A stretch of 64,000 nucleotides of DNA from Corynebacterium kroppenstedtii (GCF_003243515.1 NZ_QFRA01000009.1:6124-70123); one strand, 5' to 3'. Shown: positions 26,860-35,883, counted from the first letter of the stretch. The notes: generated by a model from the sequence alone, not told the origin. Made by a program: numbers and translations.

Positions 26860-27738
26860 TTAGCGCTCGCCTTCGCTAACGAGCTTGCGCATCACTGGGA
26901 GCGCTTCAGCCAGGACCGTCAATTCGTCGAGCGATAGCGACGCGAAATCTTCCGCCACCGCTTCGCCCAAGCGATCCTGCCACTCATTGCACAAGTTGCG
27001 CCCCTTAGGCGTCACAGTCAGAAGCGACTGGCGGGCATCGGAAGTATCTTTTTCCTTGTTGACCAGCCCCTGCTTGACCAGGCGGTTGACGAGTGTAGAT
27101 ACTGTCGCCATCGTCGACCGCTCGCGGCGGGCAACGTCGGAAATTCTGACCGGGCCATTGTTCTGAATGAAACGAACCACTCTCCATGTAGCAGACGAGG
27201 GGGCCATTCCTGCCCGATACAGTGCGGTCCGAATGATGCGCGAACACATCATCGCAACTTCCGCCGCAAAGGCAGGGGTTTCCAAAACGTCGGACGGAAC
27301 AACCGAACCTGGTTCGTAGATGCTCGATCCAACTGATGAGTTCACCGTGCCATGGCCGGTGGGTCCGTCGAAACCGTCAGAAGCTGCGTCCCGACGCATG
27401 TCTGTGCGCCCGTTGACTCCTGCAACCGACATCTCATGAGAATTACTATTGTCAAGATTCATCGTTAGGGTTGTACTCTCCGCGATAGTGCTCAAAACGC
27501 TACTGTCTAACGTGGCACTTCCGGCGGGTGCGCCAAAGGACGCTTCGCCCCCGGTCGTACCACGTGCTAGTGCCGTACTGATCGCTTCTTTACTGAGAGA
27601 CTTCCCGGCGTCCGCACCACGTGGATCTTTTAATGGGTAACCCACAACTGCAGTACCTACTGCATCGACTGACGGGTCATCGGACATCTGATGTCGAGGA
27701 CCATTAAATTGTGGTGCAGTAACGGTGACAGACTTCAT
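26860..27738 (-). CDS. MarR-family regulator with long disordered N-terminal extension
   Basis: 292 residues. The C-terminal 140 residues are a MarR winged-helix domain: dimer helix (AAEVAMMCSRIIRTALYRAG), DNA-binding part GPVRISDVARRERSTMATVS and LVNRLVKQGLVNKEKD, wing residues DARQSLLTVTPKG, and the C-terminal dimer helix. The first 150 residues are Ser/Thr/Gly/Asp-rich with no predicted fold, unlike typical 140-160 residue MarR proteins. The start is ATG 27738, with GGAGGA ten bases upstream, so the extension seems to be translated. It is isolated between glgA and the rlmA-like gene, and an operator-like repeat lies in front. Target genes are unknown. Confidence 0.8.
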   Translation of the reverse strand: MKSVTVTAPQFNGPRHQMSDDPSVDAVGTAVVGYPLKDPRGADAGKSLSKEAISTALARGTTGGEASFGAPAGSATLDSSVLSTIAESTTLTMNLDNSNSHEMSVAGVNGRTDMRRDAASDGFDGPTGHGTVNSSVGSSIYEPGSVVPSDVLETPAFAAEVAMMCSRIIRTALYRAGMAPSSATWRVVRFIQNNGPVRISDVARRERSTMATVSTLVNRLVKQGLVNKEKDTSDARQSLLTVTPKGRNLCNEWQDRLGEAVAEDFASLSLDELTVLAEALPVMRKLVSEGER

Positions 27739-28101
27739 GCCAGTAAGTTCCTCCATGATTCGATGTGTTCAGTGAGTTCAGCGAGACTCCCGGCGGGCCA
27801 TGATGACGCGATCAAGCGAGCACCTAGCAACCACATGAATCGGTGAAGGTGCGATAGTACGTGTTCCTTGGTTAGAGGAACCTCACTTATTATTTCGCTT
27901 TTGCAGCTTTTTTTGTTAACACCTGCAACCAATTTTTTGTGGTTAAGAATGGACTCCCCCCCCCAACATATTCTTACGAACCCGTGCGCGAGCGCAGTTG
28001 TAAAGCTAGGAACTCCACGAGTACGTGTCAGCTACAGGCAGTACTTTCGGAGTTTCCCCTGAATGAAATAAACCATAGCACACAAAGACCGTTAAGAGGA
28101 C
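27739..28101. other. A+T-richer intergenic region between MarR and rlmA-like genes
   Basis: About 360 bases without a credible gene. It includes the promoter/operator candidate of the MarR gene, runs of T and A near 27910-27960, and a C7-9 homopolymer at about 27956-27964. Short open frames here have no coding character. Confidence 0.6.
27863..27919 (-). promoter_or_regulatory. putative promoter and operator of the MarR gene
   Basis: On the minus strand, TTAACA (27914-27919) and AATAAT (27889-27894) form a possible -35/-10 pair with a 19-base spacer. Just downstream, GTTCCT (27863-27868) and AGGAAC (27876-27881) form an inverted repeat with a seven-base spacer, well placed for autorepression by the MarR protein. 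Distance to the start codon is about 125 bases. This is a sequence-pattern inference only. Confidence 0.35.
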
Positions 28102-28974
28102 CTATTTATGGTTCTTTTTTAACCTCGTCACCGTGGCGCGCGCAGTCACTGTCATCGAGTCAGGCAAGGCCGCAATTCTCTCCTTTAAATCCTCCGGACG
28201 AATGTGCCGAGCAGACGGGCTCATCCCCACCTGAGCTTCAATAGCATCGCGACCCAGATTCATCTCGAATTCAACCTCTTCAGGCTCGCCATCAGGGGTA
28301 AGGTGCCCCGACGCCTGATGAATCATTCGGTGAACTTTGTTCTTTTCAACGTCAATAATTCCAAGGGGCTCGCGAAGCTCAGCTAAATGACCGAGCGCAG
28401 CTGTCAAAACAACAACTTGTCCTTCGTCGGTAAGAACTCGCGCAAATTCTTCCGCGTTACGAGGCGCGAAAACAACGGTAATCGTGTCGATGGACTTATC
28501 TTTGACGGGAAGCCGTGACCACGCATCAGCAATAACAGCTCCCACACGAGGATGGCAGCCCGCGATGCGCTTAGCAGCAGGAACGGAAACGTCAATGCCG
28601 ATTCCGCGCGAGCCCGGAACGGCGTCGAGTGTGTGGGCTAAGTAATAGCCGGTCCCCGCGCCCACTTCCATGACGACAGGATGCTCATGATCGCCTACCC
28701 CCGCATCATCGAGGACATCCTGCACATTCCCCGTCACGGCCTCGACGAATGGGCCAAAATGGCCACTGGCAAGAAATTTTTCGCGGGCCTGAATCATCGA
28801 GGCATCGTCGCCCTTATATCTCAGGCCGCGGCCACCCACAAGGGATACATACCCCTGGCGGGCAACGTCGTAACTGTGGCCTGTATCAGAGACAAGGGTG
28901 GCTAAATTACCGCCATCGTGGAGCAAAGAGCCGTCGATGGGGTCAGATAAAACATCAAGAACGTCGGAGAGCAA
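28102..28974 (-). CDS. rlmA: RlmA-like 23S rRNA (guanine-N1) methyltransferase
   Basis: 290 residues, TTG start with GAGG seven bases before. It shows the RlmA layout: a short N-terminal domain (SDTGHSYDVARQGYVSLVGG), then YKGDDASMIQAREKFLASGH, SAM-binding VMEVGAGTGYYLAHTLDA, IGIDVSVPAAKRIAGCHPRV and strand-4 TVVFAPRNAEEFARVL. RlmA enzymes methylate G745/G748 of 23S rRNA and affect macrolide/tylosin response. The four zinc-binding cysteines of the usual N-terminal finger are all missing, as in several actinobacterial relatives, so substrate recognition may differ. M. tuberculosis has tagA in the equivalent gap. Confidence 0.8.
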   Translation of the reverse strand: MLSDVLDVLSDPIDGSLLHDGGNLATLVSDTGHSYDVARQGYVSLVGGRGLRYKGDDASMIQAREKFLASGHFGPFVEAVTGNVQDVLDDAGVGDHEHPVVMEVGAGTGYYLAHTLDAVPGSRGIGIDVSVPAAKRIAGCHPRVGAVIADAWSRLPVKDKSIDTITVVFAPRNAEEFARVLTDEGQVVVLTAALGHLAELREPLGIIDVEKNKVHRMIHQASGHLTPDGEPEEVEFEMNLGRDAIEAQVGMSPSARHIRPEDLKERIAALPDSMTVTARATVTRLKKNHK

Positions 28975-29050
28975 GGTCTACCTCATCTTCAATCGATAAC
29001 GTGTGGACTCTACTCTAGCCAGCGCACCAGACATCAGACGATTACTGTAC

Positions 29051-29218
29051 CTAACCAGCAGCTTCTGATAATACCGAGGCAAGCTCACCGGCTTCCTCGT
29101 GGTTAAGTTCGACGACCAAACGGCCGCCACCGTCAGTTGGAATACGCATCACAATCTTGTGTCCTTCTTCAACTGCTTCCATCGGGCCATCACCGGTCCG
29201 GGGCTTCATTGCTGCCAT
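29051..29218 (-). CDS. DUF3117 small protein
   Basis: 55 residues, beginning MAAMKPRTGDGPMEAVEEG and ending HEEAGELASVLSEAAG. The family is short, highly conserved in actinobacteria and of unknown function (Rv1211 in M. tuberculosis, next to glgA/glgC there as well). Start is ATG 29218 with AAGGG 12 bases upstream; an ATG at 29209 is the alternative. The frame stays open up to 29608 but the extra sequence has no family similarity. TATAGT at about 29236-29241 on the minus strand could be its -10 box. Confidence 0.9.
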   Translation of the reverse strand: MAAMKPRTGDGPMEAVEEGHKIVMRIPTDGGGRLVVELNHEEAGELASVLSEAAG

Positions 29219-29528
29219 GGGCGAAATCCCTTCACTATAAAAAGCTTGATAACTCCAGAGTAGCCCTGTTTTCCCGACAACGTTGCGACAACCGCCAATC
29301 CGGGCCTCTGCAGCCGTGCTCCTACCTCCCGATGCCTTTGCCGACACCGTTCCCGACGCTTCGATTTTTTGCGCTTTTCTTACGCTTGTCCTGTGGACGG
29401 TTCGTCTTCGCGGAGTGCAAATGCCCAGAGTGTTGGTGGTGGTCGTCAACGTGTGCGTCCCCGGAGTGTGACACCTCTCCATGATCTGCAGCTGCAGCTG
29501 ATCCATGCGTGGACTGAATCCCGTCCGG
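29219..29528. other. gene-free stretch between DUF3117 and DivIVA-like genes
   Basis: About 310 bases. Besides the possible -10 box for the DUF3117 gene near 29240 I see no gene, RNA or repeat. In M. tuberculosis a tagA gene occurs in this part of the order; it is not here. Confidence 0.5.
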
Positions 29529-29936
29529 TTAGAGCCCCATATGTGCACTTCCTGTGTTCGCTGTGCCCTCAGAAGCGTCCGCGTCGTTATTGAACGCCGT
29601 GCCAGCACCCGAAGCCTTCAACTGTTCTTCTGCGTCATCAGCACGACGTCGATAACGATCGCGGTGGTGCTCCAGCTCGATCATGTGTTCCTTGGCGCGT
29701 TGCAGCGCCATATCAACTTCGCTCGGCGAATAACCGCGGAAGGACAAGGAAAAGCGCATCGTCGACAATTCATCGGGACCAACAGTGGCCCCGGACTCTA
29801 AGTCCTTCCGCTCATCAGGGCGTTCGGCGGGGCCTAAATCTTCTCCCCGACCAAACAACGAGGAAAATACCCACCACAAACCGGCAGAGACAACGATGAG
29901 GACAACGAGGGTCACGATCCAATACAGCACGTGCAT
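29529..29936 (-). CDS. DivIVA-domain membrane protein
   Basis: 135 residues. One N-terminal membrane helix (about 5-27, YWIVTLVVLIVVSAGLWWVF) precedes a DivIVA-type motif, FRGYSPSEVDMALQRAKEH, and a short coiled coil (IELEHHRDRYRRRADDAEEQ), with a flexible tail. DivIVA-like proteins localise to poles or septa, and this short membrane-anchored form is conserved near folP2 in actinobacteria (Rv1209-like). It lies 32 bases downstream of the folP2-type gene on the same strand. Confidence 0.8.
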   Translation of the reverse strand: MHVLYWIVTLVVLIVVSAGLWWVFSSLFGRGEDLGPAERPDERKDLESGATVGPDELSTMRFSLSFRGYSPSEVDMALQRAKEHMIELEHHRDRYRRRADDAEEQLKASGAGTAFNNDADASEGTANTGSAHMGL

Positions 29937-29968
29937 AGTCTACTGATTGCCGCGCGTTCGATATGTTC

Positions 29969-30913
29969 TCACTCCACACCGCGAGTGGTCGCATACGGAG
30001 GAATAATGCCTTGCACGGCCAATGCCATGCGGCACGCATCCAGGTTTTCGGCCACTTCGTGAACACGAAATACGGACACACCCTGGGCCGCTGCCAGGGC
30101 AGTTGCCGCCAGGGTTCCAGCCAATCGCTGATCCACCGGACGCCCGACAGTTTCTCCCACAAAGTCCTTATTTGATAGGGCCATAAGCACCGGCCACCCC
30201 ACCGACACGAGGTCTCGAGCATGACGCACTAGAGCCAAACTATGGAAAGTGTTCTTTCCGAAATCGTGAGTTGGGTCGATGAGGACTTTATCCTCGGGAA
30301 CGCCGCATTTCACCGCGTGTTCTGCGCCCTGTGTCGTGAAACGGATAACGTCCCCGACTAGGTCGTCATAATGAACGCGACGTGGCAACGTGCGCGGCTC
30401 CATCCCTCCCGTGTGCGAGCACACATAGCCCCGGTGATAATGGCCAGCGACTTCGACGAGCTCGGGGTCTGCGCCTGCCCACGTATCGTTAATCAGGTCC
30501 GCACCAGCGGTAATTGCGGCCTCGCCGACCGGTGCACGGTAGGTATCCACACTGATGTGGACCGAAGGGAACTCCTCACGCACAGCAGCGACGAAGGGCA
30601 CTACCCTATCGATCTCCTCGGCGATCGAGACAGGATCGCCCCGGCCCGCTTTGACACCACCGATGTCGATAATCTCCGCGCCGGCGTCGACGCACCTTCT
30701 CACCCGCGCCAGAGCTGCGTCGTCGGTAAACGTTGCTCCCTTGTCATAAAAAGAGTCGGGAGTGCGGTTAACAATCGCCATCATCGCTGGTAGATCGCTA
30801 GATTGATAAAAACTGCGGGGGTGGTCGCCAGGGCCCGACGCGTTACTTCCCCCTTGGGTGGTGGCGGAATCCGACTCCCCGCGACGGGACTCTGCCCCGT
30901 GATGATTATGCAT
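29969..30913 (-). CDS. folP2: dihydropteroate synthase-like protein (FolP2 type)
   Basis: Pterin-binding TIM-barrel protein of about 314 residues from ATG 30913, which overlaps the stop of the upstream LOG-family gene. Family motifs are IVNRTPDSFYDKG, AEIIDIGGVKAGRG, HISVDTYRAPVG, LINDTWAG, LIDPTHDFGKN and LSNKDFVGET. The first 25 residues (HNHHGAESRRG) are low-complexity, and an in-frame start as far up as 30988 is possible. The sequence belongs to the FolP2 group that follows the LOG protein in mycobacteria, whose member there lacks normal dihydropteroate synthase activity, so a folate role should not be assumed. In M. tuberculosis gpgS lies next; it is absent here. Confidence 0.85.
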   Translation of the reverse strand: MHNHHGAESRRGESDSATTQGGSNASGPGDHPRSFYQSSDLPAMMAIVNRTPDSFYDKGATFTDDAALARVRRCVDAGAEIIDIGGVKAGRGDPVSIAEEIDRVVPFVAAVREEFPSVHISVDTYRAPVGEAAITAGADLINDTWAGADPELVEVAGHYHRGYVCSHTGGMEPRTLPRRVHYDDLVGDVIRFTTQGAEHAVKCGVPEDKVLIDPTHDFGKNTFHSLALVRHARDLVSVGWPVLMALSNKDFVGETVGRPVDQRLAGTLAATALAAAQGVSVFRVHEVAENLDACRMALAVQGIIPPYATTRGVE

Positions 30914-31862
30914 CACGAGAGGAGCCACCATCAGAGGGATCATGGTCACCAGAGGAGTCCTCGCCAGACGGATCGCCGTCCTCAGCAAGCTTTCCTACAC
31001 TGCGCAAAATTCCAGCCCGCTGCGAATGAGAAAGACTGTTTTCCTCTAACCGACGCCCCAATTCCTCCACGAAACCTTCGTGCTTCGTCGTAATGTAGCC
31101 GACGGCCTCCTCGACGTCGTCCGTCACGAGGAAGAGATCTGGATCTTCGGGCGACACCATCTTTTCACTAATCAGGCGATCCCGAATCCAGTCCACCAAG
31201 CCCGACCAGAACTCGGTCCCGATCAGCACAATGGGGTATCGAGTCACCTTCCCGGTTTGGACCAGAACCAGAGCTTCGAAGAGCTCGTCCATCGTCCCGA
31301 AACCACCCGGGAGGCACACGAATGCCTGGGAATACTTCAGGAACATTGTCTTGCGCACGAAGAAGTAGCGGAAATTCAAACCAAGGTTGACCCAGGCATT
31401 CAAATTCTGCTCATGGGGTAGCTCAATGCCCAGGCCAATGGATAATCCGCCCGCTTCCGCGCACCCGCGGTTCGCTGCTTCCATCAGCCCCGGGCCACCG
31501 CCGGTGATGACACCGTACCCGGCTTCGTGCAGGGCACGCCCGACCTCAACGCCTTTTTTATAGTACGGCGAATCTACTTCTGCGCGTGCCGAACCAAATA
31601 CGGTGACCGCGCGGGGAATCTCGGCAAGAGCACCGAATCCTTCAACGAATTCACTTTGAATACGCAGAACACGCCACGGATCGGTGTGTAGCCAATCCGC
31701 ATCCTTCTGAACGTCCAGAAGGCGCTGGTCAGTTGTAGATCGTGCGTGAGTGCGGTCATGCGCTTTACCACCGCGGTCGCGGAACACCACTGGGCCACGG
31801 AACCGCAGGTGGCCTCGATCGTCGTCCTTCCCGCCCATCATGCGGGATGTCTTACGCCCCAT
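30906..31862 (-). CDS. LOG-family (TIGR00730) Rossmann-fold nucleotide phosphoribohydrolase
   Basis: 318 residues. LOG-family hallmark GGGPGLMEAANRG (about 118-130) and PGGFGTMDELFEAL (about 190-203), the active-site motif of enzymes that cleave ribose-5-phosphate from cytokinin or other purine nucleotides (formerly called lysine decarboxylase). The Rossmann strand AVTVFGSARAEVDSPYY opens the domain at about 82. The N-terminal 60 residues are basic and variable. Rv1205 of M. tuberculosis, in the same position, makes cytokinins. Sixteen bases downstream of dapE and overlapping folP2, so part of a leftward operon. Confidence 0.87.
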   Translation of the reverse strand: MGRKTSRMMGGKDDDRGHLRFRGPVVFRDRGGKAHDRTHARSTTDQRLLDVQKDADWLHTDPWRVLRIQSEFVEGFGALAEIPRAVTVFGSARAEVDSPYYKKGVEVGRALHEAGYGVITGGGPGLMEAANRGCAEAGGLSIGLGIELPHEQNLNAWVNLGLNFRYFFVRKTMFLKYSQAFVCLPGGFGTMDELFEALVLVQTGKVTRYPIVLIGTEFWSGLVDWIRDRLISEKMVSPEDPDLFLVTDDVEEAVGYITTKHEGFVEELGRRLEENSLSHSQRAGILRSVGKLAEDGDPSGEDSSGDHDPSDGGSSRDA

Positions 31863-31878
31863 CGTGCTGTCCTTCCCG

Positions 31879-33012
31879 TCACTTACTCGTCAGATAAGCC
31901 ATGATCTGGTCTGTTACGCCGGTGATCATCTCTACCGGGCACTGCTCATCTTTTTTATGAGCAAAGGCCGGATCACCCGGGCCAAAATTCACCGCAGGAA
32001 TTCCCATCGCAGCAAAGCGCGCAACGTCCGTCCACCCGTATTTCGCGCGAACATTCCCACCGGTCACGTCAATGAGTTCAGTAGCGGCGGCATGGTGCAA
32101 GCCCGGTAGCGCACCCGGGGATTCGTCGTCGATATCAAGACGGAAACCAGGCTCCGGATTATTCGGAGTGCCGACGCCGATAATCGCGAAGGTCTCATCC
32201 AACGCTTGCTGTGTCGACTTTCCCGGCGCGAAACGGTAGTTCACGAACATCCACGCCTCGTCGGGAATCGTGTTCGTCGCCACTCCCGATTCGCACATCA
32301 CGATGTTGAAGCCCTCGTGGTACTCCAAGCCGTCGATCTCGACGATTTTGTCCCCGTCGTGGGCAGCAGCACGCGCGATGACCGGGGCTAGCTTGTGCAT
32401 GGCATTGTCCCCCAGCCACGATCGGGCCGAGTGGGCGCGCTCGCCCAAGGCGGTCACTTTGACGCGGACACTGCCTTGGCATCCCGCCTCGATCACAGCA
32501 CCCGAGGGCTCGCCCAAGATGGCGATATCGCCCTGCAACCACTCGGGGGAATGTTCAGCTAATTTCCTCAGCCCATTTTCTGTGGCCGCGATTTCCTCCG
32601 CCTCATACATGATGATCGTCATGTCGCGGGTCAGGTCTGGTGACTCGGCTAATTGGGCAAAGGCGTGGAGGAAGACCGCATCGCCCGACTTCATGTCGAC
32701 GGTTCCACAGCCGAAAAGTGTGTCGCGGCCGTCCTTGTCCGCGCCCCGTGTGGAGGGAACGTTGTCGGCAATCGGCACAGTGTCCAGGTGGCCTGCCAAC
32801 ACCACACGCGACGGCAAACCGCGGTTAGTTTTGGCCATCACGATGTTATTAAAACGCTCAACCGTTATGCCATTCGCCTCGTCGGAGGACGCAGCAACGG
32901 CTCGCAGCGCTGCCTCGACGGCGTCGGCAATATTTTTTTCATTCTTAGAGACACTCTCAATGTCAACAAGTGCCCTGGTGAGATCAATAGGGTGCTGGGT
33001 CAGGTCAATCAC
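31879..33012 (-). CDS. dapE: succinyl-diaminopimelate desuccinylase
   Basis: 377 residues, GTG start. M20 metallopeptidase that hydrolyses N-succinyl-LL-diaminopimelate in the succinylase branch of lysine/meso-DAP synthesis. Zinc-site motifs are VVLAGHLDTVP, GCGTVDMKSGDAVFLHA, YEAEEIA and, at the C-terminus, NFGPGDPAFAHKKDEQCPVE. Two open dap partners are in the window (dapD at 34.7 kb, dapC at 36 kb). It heads a leftward run into the LOG, folP2 and DivIVA genes and is divergent from the permease. Confidence 0.93.
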   Translation of the reverse strand: MIDLTQHPIDLTRALVDIESVSKNEKNIADAVEAALRAVAASSDEANGITVERFNNIVMAKTNRGLPSRVVLAGHLDTVPIADNVPSTRGADKDGRDTLFGCGTVDMKSGDAVFLHAFAQLAESPDLTRDMTIIMYEAEEIAATENGLRKLAEHSPEWLQGDIAILGEPSGAVIEAGCQGSVRVKVTALGERAHSARSWLGDNAMHKLAPVIARAAAHDGDKIVEIDGLEYHEGFNIVMCESGVATNTIPDEAWMFVNYRFAPGKSTQQALDETFAIIGVGTPNNPEPGFRLDIDDESPGALPGLHHAAATELIDVTGGNVRAKYGWTDVARFAAMGIPAVNFGPGDPAFAHKKDEQCPVEMITGVTDQIMAYLTSK

Positions 33013-33191
33013 GCCACCAGACTAACCGCCGGGGCGGACACGCGCATGCGCGATGTATTCGCGCGGGATTCCCGTACTTGACCGACGCTGTGGTTACCCC
33101 TGAGTAACGAACCGGCTATTCTGAACAGATCGAATAGATGTATCAGCATGGGCGCGTAGCTCACTGCTCCCCCAATACCAAAGGGCACTTC

Positions 33192-34595
33192 ATGACGAAC
33201 AATGCTTCACAGGGCGATGAATCTTCCGATTCCACCTCGCAACTGGGACATGGGTTGAAAGTTCGGCACCTCACGATGATGGGGTTGGGATCTGCCATCG
33301 GCGCAGGGCTCTTCCTTGGAACAGGCGTCGGCATTAAAGCCGCGGGACCGGCAGTCTTGATTTCCTATATTGTTGCCGGATTCCTTGTTGTTCTGGTGAT
33401 GCGGATGCTGGGTGAGCTCGGTGCCGCCCGCCCCAATACAGGAACATTCTCTGCATATTCCCGACAAGCTTTCGGTCAATGGGCCGGCTTCTCTACCGGC
33501 TGGTTGTACTGGTTCATGCTGGTCATGGTCATGGGCGCCGAAATCACCGGTGCCGGTGCGTTTATTGGTAATTGGTTCGGTGTCGACGGCTGGATTCCAG
33601 CGCTCGTCTGCGTCATCATCTTCACCTTCATCAACATGGCTAAAGTCCGTGGTTTCGGTGAATTCGAATACTGGTTCGCGTTTATCAAAGTCGCGGTCAT
33701 TATCTTCTTCCTGGTCGTCGGCGTTCTTCTGATCTTCGGGCTTCTCCCCGGGCACGCCATGGTCGGATTTGAGCATGTGAGGGAATCCGGTTTCGCCCCG
33801 AACGGAGTGGGCGGAATCGCTGCCGGGCTGCTGGCCGTCGCCTTCGCTTTCGGTGGAATTGAAATTGTGACCATCGCGGCTGCTGAGTCTGAGAACCCCA
33901 GCCGTGCCGTCGCCACCGCTGTGCGCTCGGTTATTTTGCGTATCTCGGTGTTCTACCTGGGATCTGTGCTGGTCATTATCTTCCTGCTTCCCTATTCAAC
34001 CTTGGGCCAGGCAGAAGGCGCCGCCGATTCCCCCTTCACTCGCGTCCTCGCCCAAGCCGACATCCCCGGTGTCGTTGGGTTCATGGAAATAATCATCACG
34101 TTGGCGCTGTTGTCGGCATTTAACGCGCAGATTTACGCAACCTCCCGCGTGATCTACGCCATGTCCAAAGAGGGCGACGGACTGAAATTCTTCACCGCGA
34201 CGAACCACGAGGGCGTCCCTACGCGCGCGGTGTACCTCTCCATGGCGCTGGCCTACTTATCCGTGGCGCTTCAGGTTTGGGGCCCGGCGAACCTCATCGA
34301 GTTGTTCTTCAACATCGTCGGCGGTTCGCTCTTGGTGCTCTGGTTCATGATCGCCGCCTCAGAGATCAAACTGCGGCCCGAAATGGAAGCAGAAGGCACA
34401 CTCCCTGTGAAAATGTGGGGATATCCGTACATGAGTTATGTCGCGCTGATTGGTCTGCTGGCATTGACCGTTCTCATGCTTTTCGACAACTCAGCGCGCC
34501 CCCAAGTCATCGCCGTTGGTGTATTCTTCGCCGCACTGGTTGCTTTGTCGGCCGTCGCTCGTCGTCGGAATGCGTCGGCGGTTCCCGCGAAGTAG
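33192..34595 (+). CDS. amino-acid permease of the APC/AAT family (AroP-like)
   Basis: 467 residues, twelve predicted membrane helices. Start is ATG 33192 with AAAGGG six bases upstream. The helix-1 segment LGSAIGAGLFLGTGVGIKAAG, MRMLGELGAARPNTGTFSAY and FNAQIYATSRVIYAMSKEGD are hallmarks of secondary amino-acid:H+ symporters. In C. glutamicum aroP, an aromatic amino-acid permease, sits next to dapE, so the same specificity is possible, but the substrate cannot be read from the sequence. Confidence 0.87.
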   Translation: MTNNASQGDESSDSTSQLGHGLKVRHLTMMGLGSAIGAGLFLGTGVGIKAAGPAVLISYIVAGFLVVLVMRMLGELGAARPNTGTFSAYSRQAFGQWAGFSTGWLYWFMLVMVMGAEITGAGAFIGNWFGVDGWIPALVCVIIFTFINMAKVRGFGEFEYWFAFIKVAVIIFFLVVGVLLIFGLLPGHAMVGFEHVRESGFAPNGVGGIAAGLLAVAFAFGGIEIVTIAAAESENPSRAVATAVRSVILRISVFYLGSVLVIIFLLPYSTLGQAEGAADSPFTRVLAQADIPGVVGFMEIIITLALLSAFNAQIYATSRVIYAMSKEGDGLKFFTATNHEGVPTRAVYLSMALAYLSVALQVWGPANLIELFFNIVGGSLLVLWFMIAASEIKLRPEMEAEGTLPVKMWGYPYMSYVALIGLLALTVLMLFDNSARPQVIAVGVFFAALVALSAVARRRNASAVPAK

Positions 34596-34661
34596 ACGCT
34601 TCACCGGGGCCACTGCGCACCTGGGTGTCGTGTGTCGCAACGCTTGGGTATTGTGGCCCCT

Positions 34662-35651
34662 ATGACTTCATTTTTAACTACAGGTGCCATTGCCGATGGT
34701 CTTGCCACCATCACTGACGACGGAATCGTGCTGGATTCGTGGTTCCCGTCCCCGTCTCTCAGCGACGACATCAGCGAAACCACCACCACTGAGCTCGGCT
34801 CCGACGCTCCCGAGGAACTCGCTGCGGCGGCACACAGCGATGAGGATCGCCACGTGCGCCGTGTCGCGATCCGCACTCAGATTAAAGACCTCTCAACCCC
34901 GCCCACCGATGCTTACGACGCCTACTTGCGCCTTCACCTTTTATCTCACCGCATCGCACGCCCCCACACCGTGAACGTGGAGGGAATCTTCGGCAAGTTG
35001 ACCAACGTCGTGTGGACGAATTACGGCCCCTGCTCCACCGAAAACTTCGAGTCGACGCGCGCGCGGCTATCAACCCGCGGCCCCGTCACCGTATTTTCCG
35101 TGGATAAATTCCCGCGCATGGTGGATTACGTCATGCCCAGCGGTGTTCGAATTGGCGACGCCGACCGTGTCCGCCTGGGGGCACACTTAGCGCCCGGGAC
35201 CACGGTCATGCACGAGGGCTTCGTCAACTTCAACGCCGGCACACTCGGGCACTCCATGGTGGAGGGACGAATCTCCGGTGGCGTCGTCGTTGATGACGGC
35301 ACCGATATCGGCGGTGGAGCCTCCATCATGGGGACGCTGTCCGGCGGCGGCAAAGAGGTCATCTCTATTGGGCAGCGCTGCCTCCTGGGCGCCAACTCTG
35401 GTGTCGGGATTTCCCTCGGCAATGACTGCGTTGTCGAAGCCGGGCTGTACATCACCTACGGCACTAAGGTCGTTGCCCGCGGGCCTGTTGCGGACGCCAT
35501 GGGACTGAAGGATGGCTCACCGATTAAGGCCGCTCAGCTCTCCGGTGCGAACAACATCCTGTTCCGCCGCAATTCCCTGTCGGGATCCGTGGAGGCCGTC
35601 GCATGGCAGTCGTCCACGGTGACGCTGAACAACGACCTTCACGCGAACTAA
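34662..35651 (+). CDS. dapD: tetrahydrodipicolinate N-succinyltransferase
   Basis: 329 residues from ATG 34662. Transfers succinyl from succinyl-CoA to tetrahydrodipicolinate, the step before DapC. N-terminal alpha/beta domain, then a left-handed beta-helix of hexapeptide repeats (about 170-290: VRIGDADRVRLGAHLAPGTT, NFNAGTLGHSMVEGRISGGV, DDGTDIGGGASIMGTLSGGG, LLGANSGVGISLGNDCVVEA). The form is the long actinobacterial DapD. It starts 66 bases after the permease, so cotranscription with it is possible, and it is followed by a small membrane-protein gene. Confidence 0.93.
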   Translation: MTSFLTTGAIADGLATITDDGIVLDSWFPSPSLSDDISETTTTELGSDAPEELAAAAHSDEDRHVRRVAIRTQIKDLSTPPTDAYDAYLRLHLLSHRIARPHTVNVEGIFGKLTNVVWTNYGPCSTENFESTRARLSTRGPVTVFSVDKFPRMVDYVMPSGVRIGDADRVRLGAHLAPGTTVMHEGFVNFNAGTLGHSMVEGRISGGVVVDDGTDIGGGASIMGTLSGGGKEVISIGQRCLLGANSGVGISLGNDCVVEAGLYITYGTKVVARGPVADAMGLKDGSPIKAAQLSGANNILFRRNSLSGSVEAVAWQSSTVTLNNDLHAN

Positions 35652-35674
35652 GCCATAAAGAGTTTTTGAAAGAC

Positions 35675-35875
35675 ATGGCGAAGCAAACCAAGTCCCCACG
35701 CCCCACCGAATTAGACCGAGCACAAACAACCAGTCTGATTGTTGTGCTGGTGGTGTGTGTGGCGTGTGCCTTCATTCCCTACACCGCGGTAAAAATTATC
35801 GCTGCGATTGTGATGATCAGCCTGGTCGTGGGGCTCGGCCTGCGGGTGTGGAGGGACAGATCAGGGCGCTGGTGA
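35675..35875 (+). CDS. small two-helix membrane protein
   Basis: 66 residues from ATG 35675. A basic N-terminus (MAKQTKSPRPTELDRAQ) precedes two membrane helices (TSLIVVLVVCVACAFIPYTA and VKIIAAIVMISLVVGLGLRV). No family is recognised. It starts 23 bases after dapD, so it probably rides on the same transcript. Convergent with dapC. Confidence 0.6.
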   Translation: MAKQTKSPRPTELDRAQTTSLIVVLVVCVACAFIPYTAVKIIAAIVMISLVVGLGLRVWRDRSGRW

Positions 35876-35883
35876 CCTAGCCC

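Noticed and set aside
29219..29608. Long upstream extension of the DUF3117 frame
   Set aside because: The frame is open but the added residues are low in complexity with no family similarity, and the DUF3117 family begins at the MAAMKPRTG start.
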